Source of the DNA: Bacillota bacterium
GTDB lineage: Bacteria; Bacillota; Clostridia; Peptostreptococcales; Anaerovoracaceae
Length of the DNA stretch: 45,811 nt
Assembly: GCA_017412505.1 (NCBI GenBank)
Contig: JAFPXN010000037.1
Coordinates: forward strand, 1-45,811
Direction of reading: 5' to 3'
Numbering within the stretch: position 1 is the first letter of the stretch; each line of letters begins with the position of its first letter. A program made the position numbers and the translations under genes. This document shows positions 17,440 through 24,826 of the stretch, piece after piece. The notes beneath the pieces were generated by a model. That model was not told the origin of the DNA and did not search any database. It worked only from the letters and a program-made list of their open reading frames with translations.

Positions 17440-18479
17440 GTGAGTATCTCCTTCAACGTGAGTAAAAACTTCTGATTCGATCGATCGTCCTTGACTGCGA
17501 GGCGGACGTGCTGTCCGTCGTTTACGCCTTCGAAATCCATGCACCGGCGCACGAGGATCTTTTTCTCCTTCAGCGCTTCGATGATGGGATCGGCTTCCCT
17601 GCCCAGATCGGCGAGGACGAAATTGGACTGGGACGGATAGACGTACAATCCGAGAGACTGCAGACCTTCCCGGAAAGATTCCGTGCGGAAGCGGCTTTCC
17701 TTTGCGTCGGCCAGGATCTCATCCTTATGCGCCGGCAGTTCGATGGCAACGCTTTCCGCGAAGCAGTTCAGCTCCCAGGGCAGGCAGTTTCTGCCCAACT
17801 CGGGGGCGTCCTGCGCGCAAAGGTATCCGAGTCTCACGCCCGGAATGCCGAGGATCTTCGTCAGAGACCCTACGACGATCAGTTCCGGCCATTGACGGAC
17901 CAGATCCCTTCTGCTGGTGCCCGGGCAGAAATCGATAAAGGCTTCGTCCAGCGCCACGCGGCAGTTCTTTCTGCGCGCCAGTGAAAGCAGATCTTCGATC
18001 TCCTGGCGGGAGAACGTGTGGCCGACCGGGTTCATCGGGCTGCAGATCCAGATGAGCATGCCGCTGCCCAATTCATCCTCCAGGGCTTCCGCGGGGGACG
18101 TGATGTTGCGGCTGCCGTCCAACAGGCAGACGCTTTCCACAGGCAGCCCCGCTTTTTCCGCCGCACCCTTATATTCGCCGAAACAGGGCGAGCACAGCAT
18201 GACCCGCTCCGCGCCGCAGCGCGTCGCCAATTCGATAGCCGATGCGCCGCCGGATGCCGGCTGCACGTATTCCGAAGGCAATTTCAGATACGCGGACAGA
18301 CCCTTTCTGGCCCTGTGCATATCTGTCGCGGGATAATACGCGACGTTCTTTACCGCAGTCCGCAGCGCCTTTTTCACCCATTCCGGAGCGCCTTCCGGTC
18401 TGATATTCGCGGAATAATCCAGCCATTTTGCGGGGTCACCCCCCTGCCAGACGTTTCCGCCATGTGTAATGCTACTCAT
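17421..18479 (-). CDS. cobD: L-threonine-O-3-phosphate decarboxylase
   Basis: PLP enzyme that makes (R)-1-amino-2-propanol phosphate for the nucleotide loop. 352 aa, fold-type I aminotransferase related to HisC: HGGNVW and LDYSANIRPEGAPEW at the N-terminus, SPMNPVGHTFS, VALDEAFIDF, and the Schiff-base lysine in VGSLTKILGIPGVRLGYL. The ALDEAF and SLTK...R pattern separates it from generic aminotransferases only by context, which here (between cbiD and cbiP, next to cbiB) is decisive. It overlaps cbiD by 8 nt. Confidence 0.95.
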   Translation of the reverse strand: MSSITHGGNVWQGGDPAKWLDYSANIRPEGAPEWVKKALRTAVKNVAYYPATDMHRARKGLSAYLKLPSEYVQPASGGASAIELATRCGAERVMLCSPCFGEYKGAAEKAGLPVESVCLLDGSRNITSPAEALEDELGSGMLIWICSPMNPVGHTFSRQEIEDLLSLARRKNCRVALDEAFIDFCPGTSRRDLVRQWPELIVVGSLTKILGIPGVRLGYLCAQDAPELGRNCLPWELNCFAESVAIELPAHKDEILADAKESRFRTESFREGLQSLGLYVYPSQSNFVLADLGREADPIIEALKEKKILVRRCMDFEGVNDGQHVRLAVKDDRSNQKFLLTLKEILTCAENR

Positions 18480-19542
18480 TTTTCTTCAACCCTTCCGGAT
18501 CATCCGGACACTTTCCCATGACCGTGCCGGCGTAATCCGTCACCAGCACGTCGACCGCGATCTCCTCTCTTACCCGGAACCGCATGTAGTCCCGCGCGGC
18601 AGACGCGATGCGGTCCCATACGCCGTCGTACCCGGCCGCATGGATGAATTCCGCCGCGGAATCCGTCGTGACGCATCCGTAGACGCTTTCGCACAATCTC
18701 TGCGGGGCGCCCATCAGCGCCAGCTGCGTGATGATGGATTCCTTCCGACCGTCCGCCGTGCTGCTGTGCGTCTGCATAATGCCGGCCGCGATCTTCGTCA
18801 TCTTGCCGGGATGACCGCTCACGAGCAGGTATTCGATCCCCAGTTCTCTCGCGGAGTCCAGCATAAAGCCGATCTCGTTGCTCACCTGCACGACAGGAAG
18901 GCCGCATCCCAGGATCTCCAGCGCCGCTTCGCCCTGGTTGCCGAACGTGAAGGCCAGTTTCTTATGCCCCTGCTCCGCGCGCATCTGCAGTTCCACGTAC
19001 AGGGAATCCCGCAGCGCTTCCAGGCTCATGGGACGAAGGATGCCCGTCGTCCCGAGAACGGACAGGCCGCCTTCGATGCCCAGCCTGGGATTGAACGTTT
19101 TCAGCGCCGTCTCTTTGCCGCCCGGGATCGATACCGTGACACTGGCAGCCCTGCCGCCGAATACGCTGCGCACGGCTTGCTCGATCATCTGCCGCGGCAC
19201 CGGATTGATGGCAGCTTCGCCTACGGGGATCTTCAGCCCCGGCTGTGTGATGATGCCCACGCCGTCGCCCGCGCAGAACGTGACGGGTCCGTCTCCGTCC
19301 AGCAGTTCCACCCGGCTGACGATCTCCATGCCGTTCGTGATGTCCGGGTCGTCGCCGCTGTCTTTATAGATGCCGCAGCTGCCGTCCTCGTGAGGCACGA
19401 TATCGGGCCGGTAGATCTTACCGCCGGGCACTTCCAGTTCTACGGCGTCCGGACAGAAGCCGTCCCGCTGCCACAGACAGGCGGCCAAAGCAGCCGCCGC
19501 CGCACAGCTTCCTGTTGTAAAGCCTTCTCTCAGTTTCTTCAT
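18472..19542 (-). CDS. cbiD: Cobalt-precorrin-5B C1-methyltransferase
   Basis: 356-aa CbiD, the anaerobic C1-methyltransferase, unrelated in sequence to the other corrin methylases. It opens with the hallmark REGFTTGSCAAAAALAA and contains VTFCAGDGVGIITQPGL, NPVPRQMI and a LLVSGHPGKMTKIAAGIM motif. Normal length. It lies 4 nt after cbiB and overlaps cobD by 8 nt. Confidence 0.96.
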   Translation of the reverse strand: MKKLREGFTTGSCAAAAALAACLWQRDGFCPDAVELEVPGGKIYRPDIVPHEDGSCGIYKDSGDDPDITNGMEIVSRVELLDGDGPVTFCAGDGVGIITQPGLKIPVGEAAINPVPRQMIEQAVRSVFGGRAASVTVSIPGGKETALKTFNPRLGIEGGLSVLGTTGILRPMSLEALRDSLYVELQMRAEQGHKKLAFTFGNQGEAALEILGCGLPVVQVSNEIGFMLDSARELGIEYLLVSGHPGKMTKIAAGIMQTHSSTADGRKESIITQLALMGAPQRLCESVYGCVTTDSAAEFIHAAGYDGVWDRIASAARDYMRFRVREEIAVDVLVTDYAGTVMGKCPDDPEGLKKNE

Positions 19543-19546
19543 GTTT

Positions 19547-20512
19547 CTATAGGATCATACCGATCGCGAACAGGACGGCAGCCATCAGGATCGCCGTCGC
19601 GTACATCAGCCGGTTCGTATGAACGATATCGCTTTTCCGCACCGCCCGGTCCGCATCTCCGATCGTCGGCTTTTCGATGATCTTTCCGAAGTATTCGTGG
19701 CTGCCGCCCAGCTGTATGTGCAGCGCGCCGGCTGCCGCGGATTCCGTCCAGGCACAGTTGGGACTCAGATGATTGGCGTGGTCCCGCTTCATGATGCGGA
19801 ACGCATTCCTGCCGTCCAGGCCCTTGATCAGAGCAGCGCTCAGGCACATCAGCAGTCCGCTCAATCTGGCCGGGATATAATTCAGAACATCGTCCAGTTT
19901 CGCGCCGCACCAGCCGATATTCCTGTACTTTTCATCCAGATATCCTTCCATGGAGTCCAGCGTGCTGGAGGCCTTAAAGCCCATGGCCAGTATAGGTCCT
20001 CCGATCAACAGGTATATCATCGGCGAAATGACACCGTCCGTCGTATTTTCCGCGACCGTCTCCACCGTAGCTTTGACAATCTCTTCTTCCGAGAGGCACG
20101 CGGTATCCCTGCCGACAATGCGGCCAACCTGTTTTCTTCCGTCGTCCAGCGAACGCTTCAGGGCTTTTGCGACGCCCTGGGCTTCCTTCGCCAGGCACTT
20201 GGCGGACAGACAGGTCCAGGACAGGACGCTCATTACGGCCAGCAGCGCCCAGCGGCCGCCGAACATGGCGAGACGGAGAACTGCCGCGGTCACTGCCATG
20301 GCGATCAAGCAGGTGCTGACAGTCATCCAGACGGACCCCCGGCGCAGCTTTGCGCTGTCGCCATCCGCCCTCGCCCGGATCTTCCGGTCCGCCAGGCTGA
20401 TGTACTTCCCGATCCAGATCACAGGATGGGGCCACCCTTCCGGGTCACCGATCAGCAGATCCAGAACGAATCCTGCCAGCATGGCTATCGCGTTCATCTT
20501 AACGAAGCTCAT
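19547..20512 (-). CDS. cbiB: Adenosylcobinamide-phosphate synthase
   Basis: 321-aa integral membrane protein of the CbiB/CobD family that attaches the aminopropanol phosphate to adenosylcobyric acid. Four or five hydrophobic segments; signature LDLLIGDPEGWPHPVIWIGK near the N-terminus, ENTTDGVISPMIYLLIGGP in the middle (about 155-175) and LDDVLNYIPARLSGLLM. The last step of the pathway encoded in this window. It overlaps the preceding ATPase gene by 14 nt; an in-frame ATG at 20497, just after that gene's stop, is a possible alternative start. Confidence 0.94.
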   Translation of the reverse strand: MSFVKMNAIAMLAGFVLDLLIGDPEGWPHPVIWIGKYISLADRKIRARADGDSAKLRRGSVWMTVSTCLIAMAVTAAVLRLAMFGGRWALLAVMSVLSWTCLSAKCLAKEAQGVAKALKRSLDDGRKQVGRIVGRDTACLSEEEIVKATVETVAENTTDGVISPMIYLLIGGPILAMGFKASSTLDSMEGYLDEKYRNIGWCGAKLDDVLNYIPARLSGLLMCLSAALIKGLDGRNAFRIMKRDHANHLSPNCAWTESAAAGALHIQLGGSHEYFGKIIEKPTIGDADRAVRKSDIVHTNRLMYATAILMAAVLFAIGMIL

Positions 20513-21617
20513 GATGCTTGCCCCGTTTCAGTTTGCCCAGCCGTTCCGCTTCCGCGAGGATCTCCCGCATCGCTTCGTTCGTGCTTCCGATCGTCAGCCC
20601 GGCGTCGATCACGACGCGGCAGCTGTTTACGAGCTGCATCGCCCGTTCGATGGATTCTTTGGAAAAAGGTTCGAAGGGAGCTGTCTCTACGACTTCGGAA
20701 GCCAGATGTCTTGCCACGGCGTAATCCATATCATCCGGGCTTAAAATGCCGGCAGCGAACGCCCTTCCTTTCATCTGCAGATGGCGGTAGACCGATATGC
20801 CGGTACCGCAGTTCGACAGGACGAAGATCTCCGGATCCCCTGCCGGCGCCGCCATTTCGATGCTCCCGAACAGCGGATCGTAAGAACCGTTTTCGATCTC
20901 ATACAGGTCGCGGATCACGTCCTCCAGGAATACGGTCTCCGGCGTGCCGTAACGGGCGATGGTGTCTCCCTTGACGCACATCACCTTGTCCGACACCTTC
21001 TGCGCCAGATCGATCTCGTGCAGCGACATGATGACCGCGATACCTCTTTCCTTCGTCAATCTGCGGAGAAGCGTCAGCAGTTCCAGCTTATGCCGGATAT
21101 CCAGAAACGAAGTCGGTTCGTCAAGCAGGATAATCTCGGGCTGCTGGCACAGCGCTCTCGCCAGCAGGACTCTCTGCCTCTGTCCATCGGAGATCGCGTT
21201 GAAGTCCCTGTTCTGCAGATCCAGCACATGGACGCTCTCCATGGATTCCTGCACGATCGCTTCGTCTTCTTTCGACAGGATCCCCAGACTGCCCGTATAG
21301 GGATGGCGTCCTGTCGCGACGATATCGCGGCAGCTCATAAGTTCCGGCTTCATACGCTCCGTCAGCACGACGGACATCTGTTTTGCCATTTCCTTCAGGG
21401 GAATGGTCTGCAGATCCTTCTCTCCGAGATAGACCGTTCCCGCGATCGTCTTCAACTGTCGCGTGACTGATTTCAGTATCGTGGATTTTCCGGATCCGTT
21501 TGGTCCGATCAGGGTCAGGATCTCACCCCGTTCCACACCGAATTCGATATCCCGGATGAGCGGCTTTCCGTTATAACCGACCGTCAGGCCTTTTGTCTTG
21601 AAATAAAGCTCGCCCAT
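20499..21617 (-). CDS. ABC importer ATPase (BtuD/FecE type) with extra C-terminal domain
   Basis: ATPase partner of the next permease, for corrinoid or siderophore-type import. Residues 1-245 are a standard domain: Walker A GPNGSGKST, signature ISDGQRQRVLLARAL, Walker B ILLDEPTS and switch His in MSLHEIDLA. Residues about 258-372 are an added Rossmann-like segment (IFVLSNCGTGISVYRHLQMK, ILSPDDMDYAVARHL, VETAPFEPFSKESIERAM, VVIDAGLTIGSTNEAM). I have seen similar extensions on corrinoid-linked ABC ATPases of Clostridia and archaea, but I know no assigned function. It follows the permease by 1 nt. Confidence 0.92.
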   Translation of the reverse strand: MGELYFKTKGLTVGYNGKPLIRDIEFGVERGEILTLIGPNGSGKSTILKSVTRQLKTIAGTVYLGEKDLQTIPLKEMAKQMSVVLTERMKPELMSCRDIVATGRHPYTGSLGILSKEDEAIVQESMESVHVLDLQNRDFNAISDGQRQRVLLARALCQQPEIILLDEPTSFLDIRHKLELLTLLRRLTKERGIAVIMSLHEIDLAQKVSDKVMCVKGDTIARYGTPETVFLEDVIRDLYEIENGSYDPLFGSIEMAAPAGDPEIFVLSNCGTGISVYRHLQMKGRAFAAGILSPDDMDYAVARHLASEVVETAPFEPFSKESIERAMQLVNSCRVVIDAGLTIGSTNEAMREILAEAERLGKLKRGKHHELR

Positions 21618-21618
21618 G

Positions 21619-22671
21619 CTACTGTTTCTCCTTCTGGCGCCGTATCATGATCGCGATCACGACCGGTGCACCGAAGATCGACGTTACGGTGGAAATGTTC
21701 AGTTCCGAAGGCGCGAACGCGGTCCGCGCGATCAGGTCGCAGAACATGCAGAACACGCCGCCGCCCAGAAAACACGCCGGGATGACGACGAGGGGTTTCG
21801 AAGAATTCAGCGCGCGTTTCATCAGGTGAGGGACCGCGATGCCGACAAAGGAAATGGGTCCGGCGAACGCGGTGACAGTGGCGGACAGCACGCTTGAAAG
21901 CAGAATCAGCGCCGTACGGAACAGCTTGACGTTCACGCCCATGCTGCGCGCGTAATTCTCACCCAGCTGGTATGCGCCGATGGATTTGGATAGCAGAAAC
22001 GCCAGAACGGACGCGATGCCAACGATGATGCAGGCCATCTTTACGCTGTTCCAGTCCATTCCGGAAAAGCTGCCTAAAGACCAGTTATGCAGATTAACGA
22101 TGTCCGACTCTTCCGCAAACGTCACGACGAAATCCGTGATCGCGGAACAGATATAACCGATCATGATACCCGCGACCAGCAGCGCGGACATGTTCCGCAG
22201 CTTCGATGATACGGCCAGGATGAACCCCGTAGAGATCATGGCGCCAACGAAAGCCGCCAGCACGAGGGTCAGCGACGAGACTTTGCCCGTCATCTGCAGC
22301 GCGTAGATCATGGTCAGCGCGACCGTCAGTTTTGCGCCGGAGGAAATGCCCAGCACGAACGGACCTGCGATCGGATTGTTGAAGAACGTCTGCAGCAGAA
22401 AACCGGACAGCGAAAGACCGCCGCCCAGCACGGCCGCTGTGATGATGCGCGGCAGCCGGATATTCCAGACGATCTTCATCTGCGTCGGGTCTCCCTCCTG
22501 CAGGAAGATGATGCGGGCGATCTCTTTGACGGAGATCGGTACGCTGCCGATATTGATATTCAGAACCGTGATGACGCAGAACGCGATGATGAGCAGCACA
22601 AAGACCGTCTCGTAGCGCAGACTGCGCTTCAGGACGTCGTACGCATCGGATTGGATCTTCTTTTCCATCAT
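21619..22671 (-). CDS. btuC: BtuC/FecCD-type ABC permease
   Basis: 350-aa membrane permease of the FecCD family with about nine or ten hydrophobic segments, which would form the channel for cobalamin, cobinamide or a related metal chelate. It shows RLPRIITAAVLGGGLSLSG and NPIAGPFVLGISSGA near the N-terminal third and ISFVGIAVPHLMKRAL near 265, the loop region that contacts the ATPase. Substrate is inferred from the cobalamin operon around it; heme or ferric siderophores use the same family. Confidence 0.9.
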   Translation of the reverse strand: MMEKKIQSDAYDVLKRSLRYETVFVLLIIAFCVITVLNINIGSVPISVKEIARIIFLQEGDPTQMKIVWNIRLPRIITAAVLGGGLSLSGFLLQTFFNNPIAGPFVLGISSGAKLTVALTMIYALQMTGKVSSLTLVLAAFVGAMISTGFILAVSSKLRNMSALLVAGIMIGYICSAITDFVVTFAEESDIVNLHNWSLGSFSGMDWNSVKMACIIVGIASVLAFLLSKSIGAYQLGENYARSMGVNVKLFRTALILLSSVLSATVTAFAGPISFVGIAVPHLMKRALNSSKPLVVIPACFLGGGVFCMFCDLIARTAFAPSELNISTVTSIFGAPVVIAIMIRRQKEKQ

Positions 22672-22679
22672 GCTCGCTC

Positions 22680-23819
22680 CTACTGCAGCTTATAGAGAAA
22701 ACGCATCTCGCCCGGATCGTCCGTCAGCACGCGGTGGAGATCCATGATCAGATCGCCTGTGATATCTGTCGCCTGATACATGTATTTTCCCGTGCACCAG
22801 ATGTTGCCGTTCTTTACCGCCTTGAGGTCGGCAAGCAGAGAACTTTTCTGCAGCAGCTGGTCTATGGTGTCGATGGGTTCGTCGATCGTAGCGTTGTAGA
22901 TCAGATAATCCGCGTCGATCGCCGTAGAATAGAAGTCTTCCATGGTGATGTTGACGGAAGAACGGCTGCTGTCGGGGTCGATGACGCTGTCGAAGACGTA
23001 ATCGCCCCCGGCGATGCGTACCATCTCCGCGATGTAGCCTTTGCCGCTGTAAACGACGACCCTGCCGGACGCGCTGATATAGAAGAACCCGAGTGATTTG
23101 CCCGTACTTTCCTGCCCTTCCAGCGCCCTTACCTGCTGCGCCTGTTCTTCGAACGCGGCTTGTGCTTCGGCTTCTTTATTCAGAAGCGCGCCGAAGAATT
23201 TGATCCATTCCGTACGTCCCAGCGGATGTTCTTCGTAACTGGAATATTCAATCAGCACGGGAATGCCCAGCTGCTCGATCATATCCTTGACCTTCGGGCT
23301 GTGCAGCAGCATGGTGTTTTCGAGCGCCAGACCGCAGTCGCCTTCCATCAGCGCTTCGTAATCCGGTTCGCTGTATTTCCCGGCAAAGAAGATCTTGCCG
23401 TCTTTCATGGCTTTCACCGCGTTCTCGACGTACCAGCCGTCCGCCTTCGTCGAAGAAAACAGGATGGAATCGAGCGCGTCCATGGCGTCGAACAGCGCCA
23501 TGGTGCCGGATGCTGCCATGTAGATATTTTTCACAGGCGCCTGCAGGACGATGATCTCGTCAGACAGGCCTTCCGGCGCCTGCATGCCTTCCGGAACAAG
23601 CAGGAAAGTATCTCCCTGCTTTACCGTCAGCAATTTGTATCCGCCTTCGTAATAATCCACGGAAAACTGGCTGGCGTACTGCAGCGGCATGGAATCCGTC
23701 TTCGGAACGTCCGTGCCCGGAAGGCAGTCCGCGCCGGTCTGCGGCACCTGCTGCGGCGCTGCGCAGCCCGCGGTGAAAAGAAGGCATAAGATCAGAACAA
23801 CGCAAAGAAAATGTTTCAT
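22680..23819 (-). CDS. btuF: BtuF-type substrate-binding lipoprotein of the ABC importer
   Basis: 379-aa exported lipoprotein with signal peptide and lipobox FTAGC (lipidated Cys19), so anchored to the outer face of the membrane. The mature part looks like a class-III (helical-backbone) binding protein: APVKNIYMAASGTMALFDAM, LDSILFSSTKADGWYVENA, EHPLGRTEWIKFFGAL and a C-terminal NGNIWCTGKYMYQATD. This family binds cobalamin, heme or siderophores. The start has AAGGAGCACA before ATG. A terminator-like hairpin lies just upstream (23831-23864). Assignment to corrinoids rests on location. Confidence 0.86.
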   Translation of the reverse strand: MKHFLCVVLILCLLFTAGCAAPQQVPQTGADCLPGTDVPKTDSMPLQYASQFSVDYYEGGYKLLTVKQGDTFLLVPEGMQAPEGLSDEIIVLQAPVKNIYMAASGTMALFDAMDALDSILFSSTKADGWYVENAVKAMKDGKIFFAGKYSEPDYEALMEGDCGLALENTMLLHSPKVKDMIEQLGIPVLIEYSSYEEHPLGRTEWIKFFGALLNKEAEAQAAFEEQAQQVRALEGQESTGKSLGFFYISASGRVVVYSGKGYIAEMVRIAGGDYVFDSVIDPDSSRSSVNITMEDFYSTAIDADYLIYNATIDEPIDTIDQLLQKSSLLADLKAVKNGNIWCTGKYMYQATDITGDLIMDLHRVLTDDPGEMRFLYKLQ

Positions 23820-23830
23820 TGTGCTCCTTG

Positions 23831-23864
23831 CGATAAAACAGGGACAGGGGAAACCCCCTGCCCC
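23831..23864 (-). terminator. Internal terminator-like hairpin within the cobalamin operon
   Basis: In the 62-nt gap between the two-domain lipoprotein and the binding-protein gene, the minus strand forms a 10-bp stem GGGGCAGGGG / CCCCTGTCCC (one G.U pair) with loop GTTT, followed by TGTTTTATC. It looks like a leaky intrinsic terminator or mRNA-stabilising hairpin that would set higher levels for the two upstream lipoprotein genes. Confidence 0.65.
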
Positions 23865-23881
23865 TTCTTATTGGTTGATAT

Positions 23882-24793
23882 TTACTGAATCGTGGAAGAA
23901 TCGAAATGCAGCGTGTAATCGATCAGATGCGGCGTACTCATGGCGATCGTGTCCGCCTGTACAGGCAGAGCAAAGTCGAACGCGCCGACCGGGATCAGGA
24001 ACGTGGCGCCCGGCTCGAGCGAGACCGGCGTATACGTAACGCCGTTCACGACCATAAAGTCGTATTTATCGCTGCTCCAGACGATCTCCGCCGTGGCGCT
24101 GCCGCCGCGGACAGTGATATTCGCAGGAGACTGCACGCTGGCTTTCCCGCTGCCGCCCGCAAGCGTTACCTCACAGGTGTACGCGCCGTCCGCCAGACCG
24201 AGAGACTTCACAGTAGCAAACGTGCCGTCTGCAAAGTCGTTCAGACCCAAAGATGCGGTGCGGAAGACCAGCACCCGGTCATACCACTTTTCCTTGTTGT
24301 CGGAGAATGCCGCGCAGTTGATGCCTTTATCCAGCGCATCGACGGGCACCACGAAGTGATGCGCGCCGTCCGCGTCCGCTTCCGGAAGGATATAATCCGA
24401 TTCCGCCGCAGCAACGGCTTCCTCCGGCGTACCCATATAGATATACCGGTATCCGGTGCCGCCCATGGTCATGTCGGCGGTCATGCCGTCATCCGTAACG
24501 GTCAGGATGCACTTCACGATGTTGAACATGGAGGAAGAGCTGTCGACTTCGATCTCATATGTACCGTTCTTAATGCTTTCCGCATAAATGGGTACGTAGG
24601 ATTCGTCGACGACGTCTTCCGCTGCAGTTTTTTCAGACGCATCCGCGATCAGATCGGAGGGCGCCTCCTGCGGCTGTTCCTCCGGCGTCTGTTCCGGTTC
24701 GGCGGCTTCCTGCTGCGCGCAGCCTGCGAAGCTGCAGGCGAGCAGAAGCATAGTCAGAAACAGGCATAAACTTTTAAGCAAACTGTTTTTCAT
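23882..24793 (-). CDS. Lipoprotein with two copies of an unrecognised domain
   Basis: 303-aa exported lipoprotein: hydrophobic signal, lipobox SFAGC (Cys25), then an acidic linker to about residue 70. Two domains of about 100 residues follow, at 76-180 and 202-298. They share a pattern: NGTYEIEV / DGAYTCEV at the start, then K(A/C)xxxxxxVxxG, TADMTMGGTGYRYIYMG / TAEIVWSSDKYDFMVVNG, HHFVVPVDALD / FLIPVGAFD and a closing aromatic strand LVF / LHF. Copy 1 is rich in Met (104, 108, 110, 120) and has a His-His pair (145-146), which might bind a metal or tetrapyrrole. I do not recognise the family. It sits 33 nt after the exported chelatase and before the importer genes. Confidence 0.88.
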   Translation of the reverse strand: MKNSLLKSLCLFLTMLLLACSFAGCAQQEAAEPEQTPEEQPQEAPSDLIADASEKTAAEDVVDESYVPIYAESIKNGTYEIEVDSSSSMFNIVKCILTVTDDGMTADMTMGGTGYRYIYMGTPEEAVAAAESDYILPEADADGAHHFVVPVDALDKGINCAAFSDNKEKWYDRVLVFRTASLGLNDFADGTFATVKSLGLADGAYTCEVTLAGGSGKASVQSPANITVRGGSATAEIVWSSDKYDFMVVNGVTYTPVSLEPGATFLIPVGAFDFALPVQADTIAMSTPHLIDYTLHFDSSTIQ

Positions 24794-24826
24794 TTCAATT
24801 CCTCTATGAGTCGTTTTTGATATGGT

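Noticed and set aside
16126-17475. 449-codon open frame on the plus strand
   Set aside because: Antisense to cbiP, which has intact ATPase and glutaminase motifs; the shadow product shows only a repetitive Val/Asp/His composition.
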